Source: an uncultured Erysipelotrichaceae bacterium
Lineage (GTDB): Bacteria; Bacillota_I; Bacilli_A; RFN20; CAG-826
Assembly: GCA_900315885.1 (NCBI GenBank)
Contig: ONAT01000012.1
Span: 1 to 59,314, forward strand
Direction of reading: 5' to 3'
DNA length: 59,314 bases
Shown here: piece after piece, positions 1 through 9,368 of the stretch
How the letters are laid out: each line of letters begins with the position of its first letter
Numbering within the stretch: position 1 is the first letter of the stretch
The notes under the pieces: generated by a model
What the model was told of the DNA's origin: nothing
Databases searched by the model: none
What the model saw: only the letters and a program-made list of their open reading frames with translations
Made by a program: the position numbers and the translations under genes

Positions 1-130
1 ATCAATCTGGAGTTTCTAATCCCATTTTTTGATACCATCTTTCTAATTTTTCTTATTTTTTTCTTTTAATTGTTGCATTTACTTTTTCAAGTAACAAATG
101 TTATGATTATTTACGTTAGGAGGAATGCTT

Positions 131-484
131 ATGAAAGACTCATTTAGATTTAAAAGTGTTGTTGTTTTGACAATTGTTTTAAATGCGATAATGCTAGTAT
201 TTTCATTAGTAAGCGTGATTCTAGAACAAGGATTTGTTATTGATTTACCTTATGACATTCCTTACGTATTGATGTTTATAACATTTTTAGCTTTGTTAAT
301 TGCTTTTGTCTCTGGAGACATAAGAGCAACAAGATATCGTAAGGCTAAAAAATTGTGGAGTGGCTCTTTGCCACTTGATGTTAAGCAACGAGTTTGGAAC
401 ATTAGAACCCCGTGGTTAATGCTCGCAATTTTATCGGCTTTTGTTAACATCGTTTATTCTTTGATATGGCGCGTGGTTATTTAG
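131..484 (+). CDS. Small membrane protein, function unknown
   Basis: A 117-residue hydrophobic protein with three likely membrane segments: roughly residues 9-30, 43-62 and 94-115. A basic loop (RATRYRKAKK) sits between the second and third. I do not recognise the family. An in-frame ATG lies at 125, but the ribosome binding site TAGGAGG (117-123) is only 1 nt from it and 7 nt from the ATG at 131, so 131 is the better start. It precedes the opp operon but a clear promoter separates it from oppA, so it is probably a separate transcript. No terminator is obvious after it; only a long-loop inverted repeat (481-518) without a T run. Confidence 0.6.
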   Translation: MKDSFRFKSVVVLTIVLNAIMLVFSLVSVILEQGFVIDLPYDIPYVLMFITFLALLIAFVSGDIRATRYRKAKKLWSGSLPLDVKQRVWNIRTPWLMLAILSAFVNIVYSLIWRVVI

Positions 485-532
485 GAAAAATAATTATGCG
501 CTTTTTATATTTTCCTAAAAGGCAAAAAATTA

Positions 533-561
533 TTGACTTAGGAATAGTATAGTAGTATCAT
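533..561 (+). promoter_or_regulatory. Sigma-A type promoter of the opp operon
   Basis: TTGACT at 533-538 and TATCAT at 556-561 are separated by exactly 17 nt, about 57 nt before oppA. This is one of the best vegetative promoter matches in the window. Transcription start is inferred near 568. Confidence 0.65.
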
Positions 562-617
562 TTAATCAAATTCCATCTTAATGGTTTTTTATTATAAATA
601 AAAAGGGAGGATTTTTT

Positions 618-3077
618 ATGGCAAAAAACACAAAGACGATTTTACTTATCGCCGGATTAGCCACTGTTTTAGCATCATGTGGCGGTAAGACCGACTATGA
701 AGTATTCGACATCAAAGATAACGAATACATTCCTAGCACTTACAAAGGAAAAACCACATATAAATCTTACATTGCTACTCCTCTAAAATCATTAAACACA
801 GCTCTTACTATGCAAGCTGAAAATGGTACTCACATCGCAAACTTTGTCGATGGATTACTAGAAAACGATGCTTATGGTCGTTTAAGTAAAGCTCTTGCAG
901 AAAAAGTTTTCGTTAATGACACTTATGATGAGTATAAGTTTTATATTCGTGGTAACGAATTAGGAAAAGGAACTAGTGACCCAATTAAATGGTTACAATG
1001 GGATGGCACTCAATATGTCGATAGAGAAGAAGGTGCTCAAGTTGTAACTGGAAAGGATTTCTACACAGCTTCAAAGTATGTTCTAGACCAAAGAAACTCA
1101 TCTGACTGTTACTACTTACCTGCAATGTTTATTAAAGGTGGTTATGAGTACTGGGCATACACATTTGCTTGTTATTGGCGTGATGTCTTGAATAAAGAAA
1201 ATCCAATCGGATTTGATTTATCCACAAATGCTGGTTTAGCAAGAGCAACAAATATGTTTGCAAAACAATATGGCCATCAAGATTTAAATGTTACAGCAGC
1301 GGATATTCCAAATATCGCTAACTTCTCACGTGTTGGTATTTCTTATGGTACAGAAAAAGATTCTAAGACAGGTGTTGAATATTATTATGTAAAATATCAA
1401 CTTCAACAACCTGCATCTTATTTCCCATCAGTCTTAACTTACACACCATTCTATCCTGTTAACGAAGCTTTCGTTAGAAACAAAGTTGGTGGTATTAAGC
1501 AATTTGGACGTAACACAAAAGAAAACTTCTTATATTGTGGCGCATTCTTATTAAATGAATGGGATTCTAGTGGCAAGTTAGTTTATAAGAAAAACAATGA
1601 ATATTGGGATAAAGATAAAGTTCATGTTGAACAAATCACTTATGAAGTTTTATCAGGTGAGAAAAATGAAGACTTCGTTAGAAAAGAATACGAAAGCGGA
1701 AAAATTGACTCATTCGGTGTTTCTCAAAGCGATGAAGAAGGCTGGAAGAAATATGTTACAGGTCAAAATAACGAAGGCTCTATCGAAAACCCTGTAAATA
1801 GCGATGTCTATTCTCGTGAAATTGATACAGTTGATTCAACTTTCTATACTCAATTAAATGTTAATCGTAAAGAATGGACTCAAAACCGTTCAAATATTAC
1901 AGAACCTGAAATGACAAATGCCAATGCAGCTATTAAGATTAATGCAGTTCGTGAATTGTTATTAAATGGTGTTGACTTAACACTTTACAACCAACGTTAT
2001 GGTTTAACTGGTGATTTGCGTGACCAATATCAAATGTGGACATTCATTCCAAAAGGATTCGTTGAAAATACAAGTAATGGTAAAGACTATATCGAATATT
2101 TATATGAAGAATATTCTGCAAATACAGGTTTACCAATGGATCAAGTCCGTGAATTATTAAAACAAGGACAACTTCCAGCAAGTTATAACCCAACATCACA
2201 AACGCAAGACTTAGCTAAAAAAGCAATTGCTGCTATTAATTATGTCAATAGTGTTGGCGGAGTAACTTACAAAGATGGTAATAACAAATCTGTCTCTACA
2301 AAAATTGATTTCCCAGTTAAGTTTGAATACTTAGGACTTAACTACGATGCCAAACAATCTGTTTATGATTCTCAATGGATTGAAAGGTTTAATGAAACAG
2401 TCAATGCATGTACAGTAAACCCAGACAACGTTAAAGATGGTTTACCACGTTGTTCAGGTGGAAAATATCCTTACATTGAAATTGTTAAGAACACAAAAGT
2501 TAACGCTTCTAACTACACTGAAATGGGCGAAAATGGTGAATACCATATGTACGTCGTTGGTTGGGGTGCTGACTACGCTGACCCACTAACATACTTGAAT
2601 ACTCAAGTTTCTGGCGGCGATATGTCAAGTTATGCTGGCACAGCATCAGAAGTTCCAGATTACATTATGGACTTCAATGAAGATGGCACAGTTAAAGCGG
2701 AAACATATCAAAGAAAAGATAGCATGTTGGATAGATATGATTATTTAGTTGCAAGAGGTGCAGGAGTTAGAAACAATCTTGAACAAAGATTCAGACTCTT
2801 TGCACAAGCTGAATACGAATTATTATTTAATGTTCATATTATGCAACCTAACTATATGTCAGGCCAAGGTTGGACAGTTACAGTATCTCGTTTAGCAGGT
2901 TACGAAACTCCTACCGCAGCATATGGCTTAAGCTCATACAAACTCAAAGGCGTTTACGCTTTGACTACTGCTATGGGTGGCGCTGATCGTAAAGCAGCAA
3001 AAGAAAAATTCAATGCAAACAAAGCAAAAGCTTTAGCAGAAACATCTGACGAAGATATCTACGAAAAAGCTGCTTAG
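618..3077 (+). CDS. oppA: Oligopeptide ABC transporter, substrate-binding lipoprotein (OppA-like)
   Basis: An 819-residue extracellular solute-binding lipoprotein that should capture peptides for the OppBCDF importer encoded next. The signal peptide ends in the lipobox LASC, with the acylated Cys at residue 21. The body has the features of the family-5 (peptide) binding proteins, for example the NEYWDKDKV-type segment near residue 325 and the YVVGWGADYADPLTYL segment near residue 650. It is far longer than typical OppA (about 540 residues), which resembles Mollicutes-type OppA. The ribosome binding site is AAGGGAGG. It heads the operon and is followed by a hairpin that may keep it expressed above the membrane genes. 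The family is confident; the peptide specificity is unknown. Confidence 0.9.
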   Translation: MAKNTKTILLIAGLATVLASCGGKTDYEVFDIKDNEYIPSTYKGKTTYKSYIATPLKSLNTALTMQAENGTHIANFVDGLLENDAYGRLSKALAEKVFVNDTYDEYKFYIRGNELGKGTSDPIKWLQWDGTQYVDREEGAQVVTGKDFYTASKYVLDQRNSSDCYYLPAMFIKGGYEYWAYTFACYWRDVLNKENPIGFDLSTNAGLARATNMFAKQYGHQDLNVTAADIPNIANFSRVGISYGTEKDSKTGVEYYYVKYQLQQPASYFPSVLTYTPFYPVNEAFVRNKVGGIKQFGRNTKENFLYCGAFLLNEWDSSGKLVYKKNNEYWDKDKVHVEQITYEVLSGEKNEDFVRKEYESGKIDSFGVSQSDEEGWKKYVTGQNNEGSIENPVNSDVYSREIDTVDSTFYTQLNVNRKEWTQNRSNITEPEMTNANAAIKINAVRELLLNGVDLTLYNQRYGLTGDLRDQYQMWTFIPKGFVENTSNGKDYIEYLYEEYSANTGLPMDQVRELLKQGQLPASYNPTSQTQDLAKKAIAAINYVNSVGGVTYKDGNNKSVSTKIDFPVKFEYLGLNYDAKQSVYDSQWIERFNETVNACTVNPDNVKDGLPRCSGGKYPYIEIVKNTKVNASNYTEMGENGEYHMYVVGWGADYADPLTYLNTQVSGGDMSSYAGTASEVPDYIMDFNEDGTVKAETYQRKDSMLDRYDYLVARGAGVRNNLEQRFRLFAQAEYELLFNVHIMQPNYMSGQGWTVTVSRLAGYETPTAAYGLSSYKLKGVYALTTAMGGADRKAAKEKFNANKAKALAETSDEDIYEKAA

Positions 3078-3101
3078 TTTATTGTTTATATTATTTATAA
3101 C

Positions 3102-3139
3102 GAGATTAGGTGACGAGCCTAATCTCTTATGCATTTTTT
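3102..3139 (+). terminator. Intra-operon attenuator hairpin after oppA
   Basis: GAGATTAGG (3102-3110) pairs perfectly with CCTAATCTC (3118-3126) around a 7-nt loop, followed by a poor T tract (TTATGCATTTTTT). It probably causes partial termination or protects the oppA 3' end, giving more binding protein than permease. The operon continues after it with no new promoter visible. Confidence 0.55.
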
Positions 3140-3162
3140 AAGGAAGAGATAGGAGGAAAATA

Positions 3163-4371
3163 ATGGAGACATTTTTAATAGGTTACACCATTATCGCTTT
3201 GATTCTCATATTTGTTATTTTTGTAATTCTAGTTTCTCGAAGAATTATATTTAAAAACAATTATAAGGTTCAAAGCATATTTGCACATCCCTTACTCATT
3301 TATTCCTTGAAGCGTATTGGCTCGGCTTTAGTTTCAATTATGTTGGCAATTACTGCGACATATTTGTTATTAAGACTTAAGAGTAGAACATCGATATGCC
3401 AAGGATATATTGAAAACTGGCAAAAATTGCCAGAAGCAATCCGTGAGGTAAGATGTGATCAAGTTTTAAAAGATTTAGGTTTATATGGAAATAGTTTTGG
3501 TCAAATCTTAGGCCAAATCTTTAATTATTTCTATAAGATATTACCTTTCCCAAAAACAATTTGTACTACAGAAACAGGCACTGAAGTTATTTATAATAGT
3601 TTAGGCGAAGTAGTGAACTATGTTAAAGTATATGATTGCCGTACATTCATTATTGATTTAGGTGTTTCATATAAGAGTTCTGGTACATCATCAAAATATG
3701 TTATTGATATCATCTTTGGTGAGAAGATGATTCACTCATTTAGAATCGGATTTTTAGCAGTAATTATTGAATTAGCAATTGGTTATCCTCTTGGAGTATT
3801 AATGGCTAAGCATAAAGACGGAGTTGTCGATAAGATAGGTAAAGCATATATCATATCTATTGATGCGATTCCTGGCGTAGCGTATTACTACATTTGGCAA
3901 TTACTTTTAGTATTTATTATTGGTTTAGATGGTTCTTATGATCCAAATCGTTTTGTTACTTGGCTTGCACCTGCACTTACTATGGGACTTACAGGTATGG
4001 CGGGTATTGCTTTATGGGTACGTCGTTTCATGCTTGATGAGTTCAACTCAGACTATGTTAAGTTTGCAAGAGCTAAAGGTTTATCAGAAAATAGAATTAT
4101 GGCAACGCACGTTTTAAGAAACGCAGTTGTTCCTTTAATTAGATCAATTCCAGCATCTATTTTAGGTGCTCTCTTAGGTTCTTTCTATATCGAGAAAATT
4201 TATAACGTTCCAGGATTAGGCGACTTCCTTATTTGGGCGAATGATAACAATGACTTATATGCATTACAAGGAATTGTTGTTGTTTCCGCGCTCATTTCTA
4301 TTATTGCCTACCTCGCTGGCGATATTGTGACGGCAATGGTTGACCCACGTGTTAGCCTTGCGGCGGAGTAG
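3163..4371 (+). CDS. oppB: Oligopeptide ABC transporter permease (OppB-like)
   Basis: A 402-residue inner-membrane permease of the binding-protein-dependent transport family. An extra N-terminal membrane helix (residues 5-27) precedes the usual first helix (about 50-68). A long external segment of about 120 residues follows before the permease core at about 185-400. The core carries the ATPase-contact EAA loop, read here as YVKFARAKGLSENRI followed by HVLRNAVVPL. The usual OppB is about 310 residues, so the extra helix and loop are additions that match the enlarged OppA. It starts after GGAGG at 3151 and is 11 nt from oppC. It should form the heterodimeric channel with OppC. Confidence 0.88.
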   Translation: METFLIGYTIIALILIFVIFVILVSRRIIFKNNYKVQSIFAHPLLIYSLKRIGSALVSIMLAITATYLLLRLKSRTSICQGYIENWQKLPEAIREVRCDQVLKDLGLYGNSFGQILGQIFNYFYKILPFPKTICTTETGTEVIYNSLGEVVNYVKVYDCRTFIIDLGVSYKSSGTSSKYVIDIIFGEKMIHSFRIGFLAVIIELAIGYPLGVLMAKHKDGVVDKIGKAYIISIDAIPGVAYYYIWQLLLVFIIGLDGSYDPNRFVTWLAPALTMGLTGMAGIALWVRRFMLDEFNSDYVKFARAKGLSENRIMATHVLRNAVVPLIRSIPASILGALLGSFYIEKIYNVPGLGDFLIWANDNNDLYALQGIVVVSALISIIAYLAGDIVTAMVDPRVSLAAE

Positions 4372-4382
4372 GAGGTGTAATC

Positions 4383-5369
4383 ATGGAAAAAGTAAAAAAG
4401 ATTGATGATGTTGTGGAATTTAACACAAAAGATTTATTTACTCTAGTCGGTAACTCTGATGAAGAAGCCGAAAAACTTGATTCAACACCTTACTCATATT
4501 GGGGTGAAACATTTAAGCAATTATGGAAAAACCCTTTAACAATTATTTGTATTGTTGTAATTGTTTTGTTGGTTATTATGGCTTTTGTTGGGCCATTAAT
4601 TCAATCCTATAAAATTATTGGTGCTGATAACAAAACAAACTTTGATCAATTTGAAAACTACTTAACACCATCATGGAACCATTTATTTGGCACTGCTGGT
4701 GCAGGTATGAAACCATACGATGGTCAAGACTTATGGACATTAGTATGGAAGGGGACACAGTTATCATTATTACTTGGTACTGTTGTTGCTTTAATTGATA
4801 CATTCTTTGGAATATTAATTGGTTCTATGTGGGGATATTTTAAATGGTTAGATCCAATTCTTATTGAATTAAGAAACTTTATTGATAATATCCCATCGAT
4901 ATTACTTTACATTTTATTAATGCAATTCCTTACCCCTTCATTCTGGACAATTGTTCTTGTCCTTTGTTCCTTCGGTTGGTTAGGACTTGCAGGATTTATT
5001 CGAAATCAAATTATTATTATTCGTAATCGTGAGTATAATATTGCTTCACAAACTCTTGGTAGTTCATCAAAAGCAATGATTACTCATAACTTATTGCCTT
5101 ATTTAATTTCTGTTATTGTCACTGTTGTTTCAACAGCGATTCCAGGCGCTATATCAGCAGAAGTTGGACTTGCTTACTTTAACTTAAGTTTTAAAGCTGA
5201 TGACCAAGTTACATTAGGACAAGTTCTTACCTTAGCAGCTAAAGACAAATGGAATGTATATCCACATTTGTTATTAGCTCCGATGATTGTTATGGCACCA
5301 CTTACAATATGTTTCTTCTATTTAGGTTTAGCATTAGCTGATGCAACCGACCCGAAGAACCATCGCTAG
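4383..5369 (+). CDS. oppC: Oligopeptide ABC transporter permease (OppC-like)
   Basis: A 328-residue permease and partner of OppB. A cytoplasmic N-terminal stretch of about 45 residues precedes the first helix (about 55-75). An extracytoplasmic loop is followed by five more helices with the OppC-type permease core from about residue 110. The EAA-like coupling segment is NIASQTLGSSSKAMITHNLLPYL. The late motif GLALADATDPK is typical of OppC/DppC C-termini. The ribosome binding site is GGAGGTG. The gene lies 11 nt from its neighbours on both sides, within one operon. Confidence 0.88.
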   Translation: MEKVKKIDDVVEFNTKDLFTLVGNSDEEAEKLDSTPYSYWGETFKQLWKNPLTIICIVVIVLLVIMAFVGPLIQSYKIIGADNKTNFDQFENYLTPSWNHLFGTAGAGMKPYDGQDLWTLVWKGTQLSLLLGTVVALIDTFFGILIGSMWGYFKWLDPILIELRNFIDNIPSILLYILLMQFLTPSFWTIVLVLCSFGWLGLAGFIRNQIIIIRNREYNIASQTLGSSSKAMITHNLLPYLISVIVTVVSTAIPGAISAEVGLAYFNLSFKADDQVTLGQVLTLAAKDKWNVYPHLLLAPMIVMAPLTICFFYLGLALADATDPKNHR

Positions 5370-5380
5370 GAGGTAAAATT

Positions 5381-6466
5381 ATGGAAAAGAAAAAAGTTCT
5401 TGAAGTAAAAGACCTCTCTGTTGGGTTTGTATCTCATGGTAAGAAGATGCATGTTATTCGTGATATTTCTCTTGATGTTTATGAAGGAGAAACTTTAGCT
5501 ATCGTTGGTGAATCTGGATCTGGTAAATCAGTCTTTACTAAGACATTTACTGGCATGCTTGACGCAAATGGATTTATATCTTCAGGCTCAATTATGTTTG
5601 ATGGTATGGATTTAACACAATTTAAAGATCCTAAACAATGGCTAGGAATTAGAGGCAAAAGAATTGCCACTATCTTCCAAGACCCAATGACTTCTTTAAA
5701 CCCTTTATTCTCAATAGGTTATCAAATTTCGGAAGTTTTAAGACTTCACCATGGCTTATCTAAAGAAGAAGCTAAAGAAGAAGCTATTAATTTATTAAGA
5801 AAAGTACGTATTCCAGAACCAGAGAAAAGATATAACGATTATCCTTTCCAATATTCTGGTGGTATGCGTCAACGTGTTGTTATCGCTATTGCGCTTGCTT
5901 GTAGACCTGAAATCCTTATTTGTGATGAACCTACAACTGCACTTGACGTTACTGTTCAAGCACAAATTTTGTCTCTTATTAAAGAGTTACAAGAAGAATA
6001 TAAGTGGACAACAATATTTATTACACACGACTTAGGTGTCGTAGCAAACGTTGCTGATAGAGTTGCTGTTATGTATGGTGGCCAAATTGTTGAATATGGC
6101 ACAGTTGAAGATATTTTCTATCGCTCAGCACACCCATATACATGGGCGTTACTTGCATCTTTACCTCAACTAGGTAGCAAAGATGAACCATTAAGTTATA
6201 TTCCTGGCAACCCTCCAGTTTTCACAAGTGAAATTATTGGTGATGCTTTTGCTATTAGAAATAAATATGCAATGCGTATTGATTTCTTAATGGACCCACC
6301 AATGTTTAAGATTAGTGAAACCCACTCAGCAAAAACATGGCTTTTGGATCCTCGCGCTCCAAAAATTGAAAAACCAGCTTTAATTCAAAACCTTTCTAAG
6401 AAAATTGAAGAAGTTTCTAATGAATTGATGAAAGAAATCGAGATTGGCGGTGACAAGAATGAGTAA
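5381..6466 (+). CDS. oppD: Oligopeptide ABC transporter ATPase (OppD-like)
   Basis: A 361-residue cytoplasmic ATPase of the importer. Walker A is GESGSGKS with Lys49, the Q-loop is at Gln100 (IFQDPMTSLNP), the ABC signature is SGGMRQR at 159-165, Walker B is ILICDEP at 178-184, and the switch histidine sits in ITHDLG near residue 216. After the core, the C-terminal oligopeptide-transporter extension (SAHPYTWALLASLP onward) identifies it as the OppD/DppD type. The usual cysteine-rich iron-sulfur-like segment of that extension is not evident. A strong site, AGGAGG, precedes the start. Its last 8 nt overlap oppF. Confidence 0.92.
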   Translation: MEKKKVLEVKDLSVGFVSHGKKMHVIRDISLDVYEGETLAIVGESGSGKSVFTKTFTGMLDANGFISSGSIMFDGMDLTQFKDPKQWLGIRGKRIATIFQDPMTSLNPLFSIGYQISEVLRLHHGLSKEEAKEEAINLLRKVRIPEPEKRYNDYPFQYSGGMRQRVVIAIALACRPEILICDEPTTALDVTVQAQILSLIKELQEEYKWTTIFITHDLGVVANVADRVAVMYGGQIVEYGTVEDIFYRSAHPYTWALLASLPQLGSKDEPLSYIPGNPPVFTSEIIGDAFAIRNKYAMRIDFLMDPPMFKISETHSAKTWLLDPRAPKIEKPALIQNLSKKIEEVSNELMKEIEIGGDKNE

Positions 6467-7463
6467 ACCAACAACTTATGTTGATGTACATCAACGCAAT
6501 AACAAGCGTGAAGTTCTAGTATCTTTCCGCGATGTTCAAGTCTCTTTTAAACATGGTATTTATGAACGTGTTATTATCAAACATTTAAATCTTGATATTT
6601 ATAAAGGCGAAATTCTTGGCTTAGTTGGTGAATCTGGTTCAGGTAAAACCACAATTGGTCGAGCATTAATTAGAATTATCCCTATTTCTGGCGGCAAAAT
6701 TACATATGGCCCAGAAAAAGAAGTTATTTCCGGAAAAATTAAAAAAGATCGCGCTCGTAATTTAAAGACAAAAATTCAAATGATTTTCCAAGATCCTTCA
6801 GCATCTTTAAATGATCGTAGCAATGTTGATTACATTATTTCTGAAGGCTTAAGAGCTTTCCACTTATATAAAGATGAAGAAGAGCGTAAAGAAAAGGTTG
6901 CAAAGATGATTAAGAGAGTTGGTTTAAGTGTTGAACACTTAAAACGTTACCCTCATGAATTCTCTGGTGGACAAAGACAACGTATCGGTATTGCTCGTTG
7001 TATGATTATGGACCCGGAATTGATTATTGCTGATGAACCTATCTCCGCTCTTGATGTCTCTATTCGAGCACAAGTATTAAATTTAATTAAAGAATTTAGA
7101 GAAGAACGTGGACTTACAGTCTTGTTTATTGCTCACGATTTATCGGTTGTTAAATATATTTCCGATAGAATCGCTGTTATCTATCAAGGTCAATTAGTGG
7201 AACTGTGTCCTGCTGATCGATTATTTGAAGTCCCATTACACCCATATACGAAGTCATTATTATCCGCAATTCCATTGCCTGACCCTCGTATTGAAAAGAA
7301 AAAAGTTGTGATTACTTATGATCCTTCAAAACATCATTACGAAAATGATCCAGCAGATTTCTATGAAGTCGAGCCACATCATTATGTAAGATGTAATTTA
7401 GAAGAGTTAGAATCATATAAAAACACTTTAGAAAAATTAAAAGGGGGTGCACATCATGAATAA
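6459..7463 (+). CDS. oppF: Oligopeptide ABC transporter ATPase (OppF-like)
   Basis: The second ATPase of the importer, 334 residues. Walker A is GESGSGKT with Lys63, the Q-loop motif is IFQDPSASLNDR, the signature is SGGQRQRIGIARC, Walker B is LIIADEPISALD, and the switch is IAHDLSVVKYI. The C-terminal peptide-transporter extension begins at LHPYTKSLLSAIPLP. An upstream in-frame TTG at 6444 would add five residues, but the ATG at 6459 is preferred: MSKPTTYVDV reads as a natural N-terminus and overlaps oppD by 8 nt, which suggests translational coupling. It overlaps the next gene by 8 nt as well. Confidence 0.92.
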   Translation: MSKPTTYVDVHQRNNKREVLVSFRDVQVSFKHGIYERVIIKHLNLDIYKGEILGLVGESGSGKTTIGRALIRIIPISGGKITYGPEKEVISGKIKKDRARNLKTKIQMIFQDPSASLNDRSNVDYIISEGLRAFHLYKDEEERKEKVAKMIKRVGLSVEHLKRYPHEFSGGQRQRIGIARCMIMDPELIIADEPISALDVSIRAQVLNLIKEFREERGLTVLFIAHDLSVVKYISDRIAVIYQGQLVELCPADRLFEVPLHPYTKSLLSAIPLPDPRIEKKKVVITYDPSKHHYENDPADFYEVEPHHYVRCNLEELESYKNTLEKLKGGAHHE

Positions 7464-9321
7464 AAAGAAATTTTGTAAAATATTCTTTCCTATTTTAGGT
7501 GCAGCTGTCTTAATTGGTGGAATTTATTGGTCTGTTATAAAATTTGTTTTAAAAGATTATCAAAATCTTGGTGTCATTCAATTTAGATATCTCACATATG
7601 GTGATGAGAATACTGAAATGAATAAAACTAGCCCTGCATACATTACAGGTATTAAAGCAACTGATAAAAAAGATTATCCTGATGTCTTTGAAGTTCCTTC
7701 AAAATTATTAGGTCATCCAGTTGTGGGAATTGATGCAAACGCATTTAAGAATTTATCACATCTTAAAAAAGTAATTTTACCAAAAACTGTAGAGGAAATT
7801 GGCGATTATGCTTTCTCAGAGTGCCCTCAATTAGAGGAAGTTGTGGTTAAAGGTAATCTAACCAGTGTTGGTAATGAAATTTTTAGAAATTCAAAATGGG
7901 AAACAATTCAAACAAGTAGTGATAAAGAGTTTATTACTTTTGAAAAATTCCTTTATAAATATAATGGAACAATTGAAGGTAATACTGTTTTGAAAAGTGA
8001 AAATGATAAAGGCAAAAATGAAGACTCTAATTACAATTACGTATACATTCCTGGTGATATTAAAGAGCTTTGTAGTGGCTCTTTCACGGGACAAGATGGA
8101 ATTGTTAAAGTTGAAATTCCTAGTGAATATAAAACAATCGAAATTGGTGTGTTCTCTTATTGCACTAATCTAAAAGATGTTGTCATTAACAATGTAACAT
8201 CAATAAAAACTGAAGCATTTATGGGTTGTACTCTATTAGAAAATATTGATTTATCTAATGTTACTAGCTATGGCTCTGATGCTTTTAATGGCACAAATAT
8301 CAAAACTGTTACATTAAATTCAAAAGTTACAAGTATTGCTGATGGATTATTCGCTAATTGCGAGAATTTATCTTCAATAACAATACCTGAGAATGTTACA
8401 AGTATTGGTCAATATGCATTTGAAAATGATACATTATTAGAAAGTATTTCCTTAAATGATAACATTACAATTATTGGTAATGGTGCATTCAAGAATACTA
8501 GAATTAAAAACTTTAAAGTGCCAAGCAAAGTTAATTCACTTAATGCTGAATTATTTGAAGATGATATTGCTTTAGAATCAATTACTTTACCAGAAGTAGT
8601 AAAAGATAGCACAGTAGAAAATGGATATCGTGGAATTCTTTCTATTGGCAGAAGAACATTTGCGAATACTAAAGCTTTAAAGTCTATTGATATTCCAACG
8701 TTAACAGAAGATTCGCAAGTTATAGAAACTGTTAAATCAATGGGCGAAAGTGCATTTGAAGGTTCAGGTATCACTAAGATTACCATTCCTTCAAATATGA
8801 TACAATTAGAAAATGCTACATTTAAAAATTGTGAAAATTTGAATGAAGTTACTTTTGCCGGAAATGGTTCTCTACAAACAGTCTACAATGAATGTTTTAA
8901 AGGAACAAAATCTTTAAAGGAAATTGTATTCCCAAATACAATTTCAACATTCTACAATGCTGTTTTACAAGATTCCGCGGTTGAAAATGTAACTCTTCCT
9001 AATAACTCAAGCTTTATTACACTTTCTACATCTTTCTTTGATGGATGTAGTGGTTTAAAGAGTGTAGTTATTCCAGAATCAGTTAACACAATTCAAAGTT
9101 ATGCTTTCCGTGGATGCACAAGTTTAACAAACATTACGATTGGTAAAAATGTTCAATTTGTTGACAATAACATATTTGAAAACACATCTTCATCTTTAAT
9201 AATTAATATTGAAGATTTTGAACAAACTACAAAATGGTGGAATGAAGATTGGAATGTTGTATCAGTTGATAAAAGTGGCAACAAAACATATCTTCAAGAT
9301 TCACAAATAAAGCATATCTAA
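7456..9321 (+). CDS. Membrane-anchored BspA-type leucine-rich-repeat protein
   Basis: A 621-residue protein with one N-terminal signal-anchor helix (about residues 8-30) and no lipobox. It then carries at least ten LRR_5 (BspA/TpLRR) repeats of the form IGDYAFSECPQLEEVVV. Repeats run from about residue 75 to 600, interrupted by one non-repeat segment near 135-200. BspA-type repeats in related bacteria are surface modules that bind host or bacterial proteins. It starts at ATG 7456 after AAGGGGG, overlapping oppF by 8 nt, so it is co-expressed with the peptide importer. The repeat family is clear; the ligand and any link to peptide capture are inference. Confidence 0.82.
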   Translation: MNKKKFCKIFFPILGAAVLIGGIYWSVIKFVLKDYQNLGVIQFRYLTYGDENTEMNKTSPAYITGIKATDKKDYPDVFEVPSKLLGHPVVGIDANAFKNLSHLKKVILPKTVEEIGDYAFSECPQLEEVVVKGNLTSVGNEIFRNSKWETIQTSSDKEFITFEKFLYKYNGTIEGNTVLKSENDKGKNEDSNYNYVYIPGDIKELCSGSFTGQDGIVKVEIPSEYKTIEIGVFSYCTNLKDVVINNVTSIKTEAFMGCTLLENIDLSNVTSYGSDAFNGTNIKTVTLNSKVTSIADGLFANCENLSSITIPENVTSIGQYAFENDTLLESISLNDNITIIGNGAFKNTRIKNFKVPSKVNSLNAELFEDDIALESITLPEVVKDSTVENGYRGILSIGRRTFANTKALKSIDIPTLTEDSQVIETVKSMGESAFEGSGITKITIPSNMIQLENATFKNCENLNEVTFAGNGSLQTVYNECFKGTKSLKEIVFPNTISTFYNAVLQDSAVENVTLPNNSSFITLSTSFFDGCSGLKSVVIPESVNTIQSYAFRGCTSLTNITIGKNVQFVDNNIFENTSSSLIINIEDFEQTTKWWNEDWNVVSVDKSGNKTYLQDSQIKHI

Positions 9322-9325
9322 AATA

Positions 9326-9368
9326 AAAAGCCGCAAGCTATTCATTAGCTGCGGTTTTCTTTTTTTTG
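9326..9368. terminator. Bidirectional terminator between the opp operon and the flippase gene
   Basis: The arms AAAAGCCGCAAGCTA and TTAGCTGCGGTTTT pair with two single-base bulges. TTTTCTTTTTTTT follows on the plus strand and CTTTTTATTTT on the minus strand. The hairpin overlaps the final codons and stop of the minus-strand flippase gene (stop at 9338-9340), so it serves both convergent transcripts. Confidence 0.8.

Noticed and set aside
481-518. Inverted repeat TTAGGAAAA ... TTTTCCTAA after the first gene as a terminator
   Set aside because: The loop is 20 nt and no T run follows; it is not convincing as an intrinsic terminator.
8409-8786. 125-codon minus-strand frame inside the LRR gene
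   Set aside because: Shadow of the repeat coding sequence; no ribosome binding site and no independent support.
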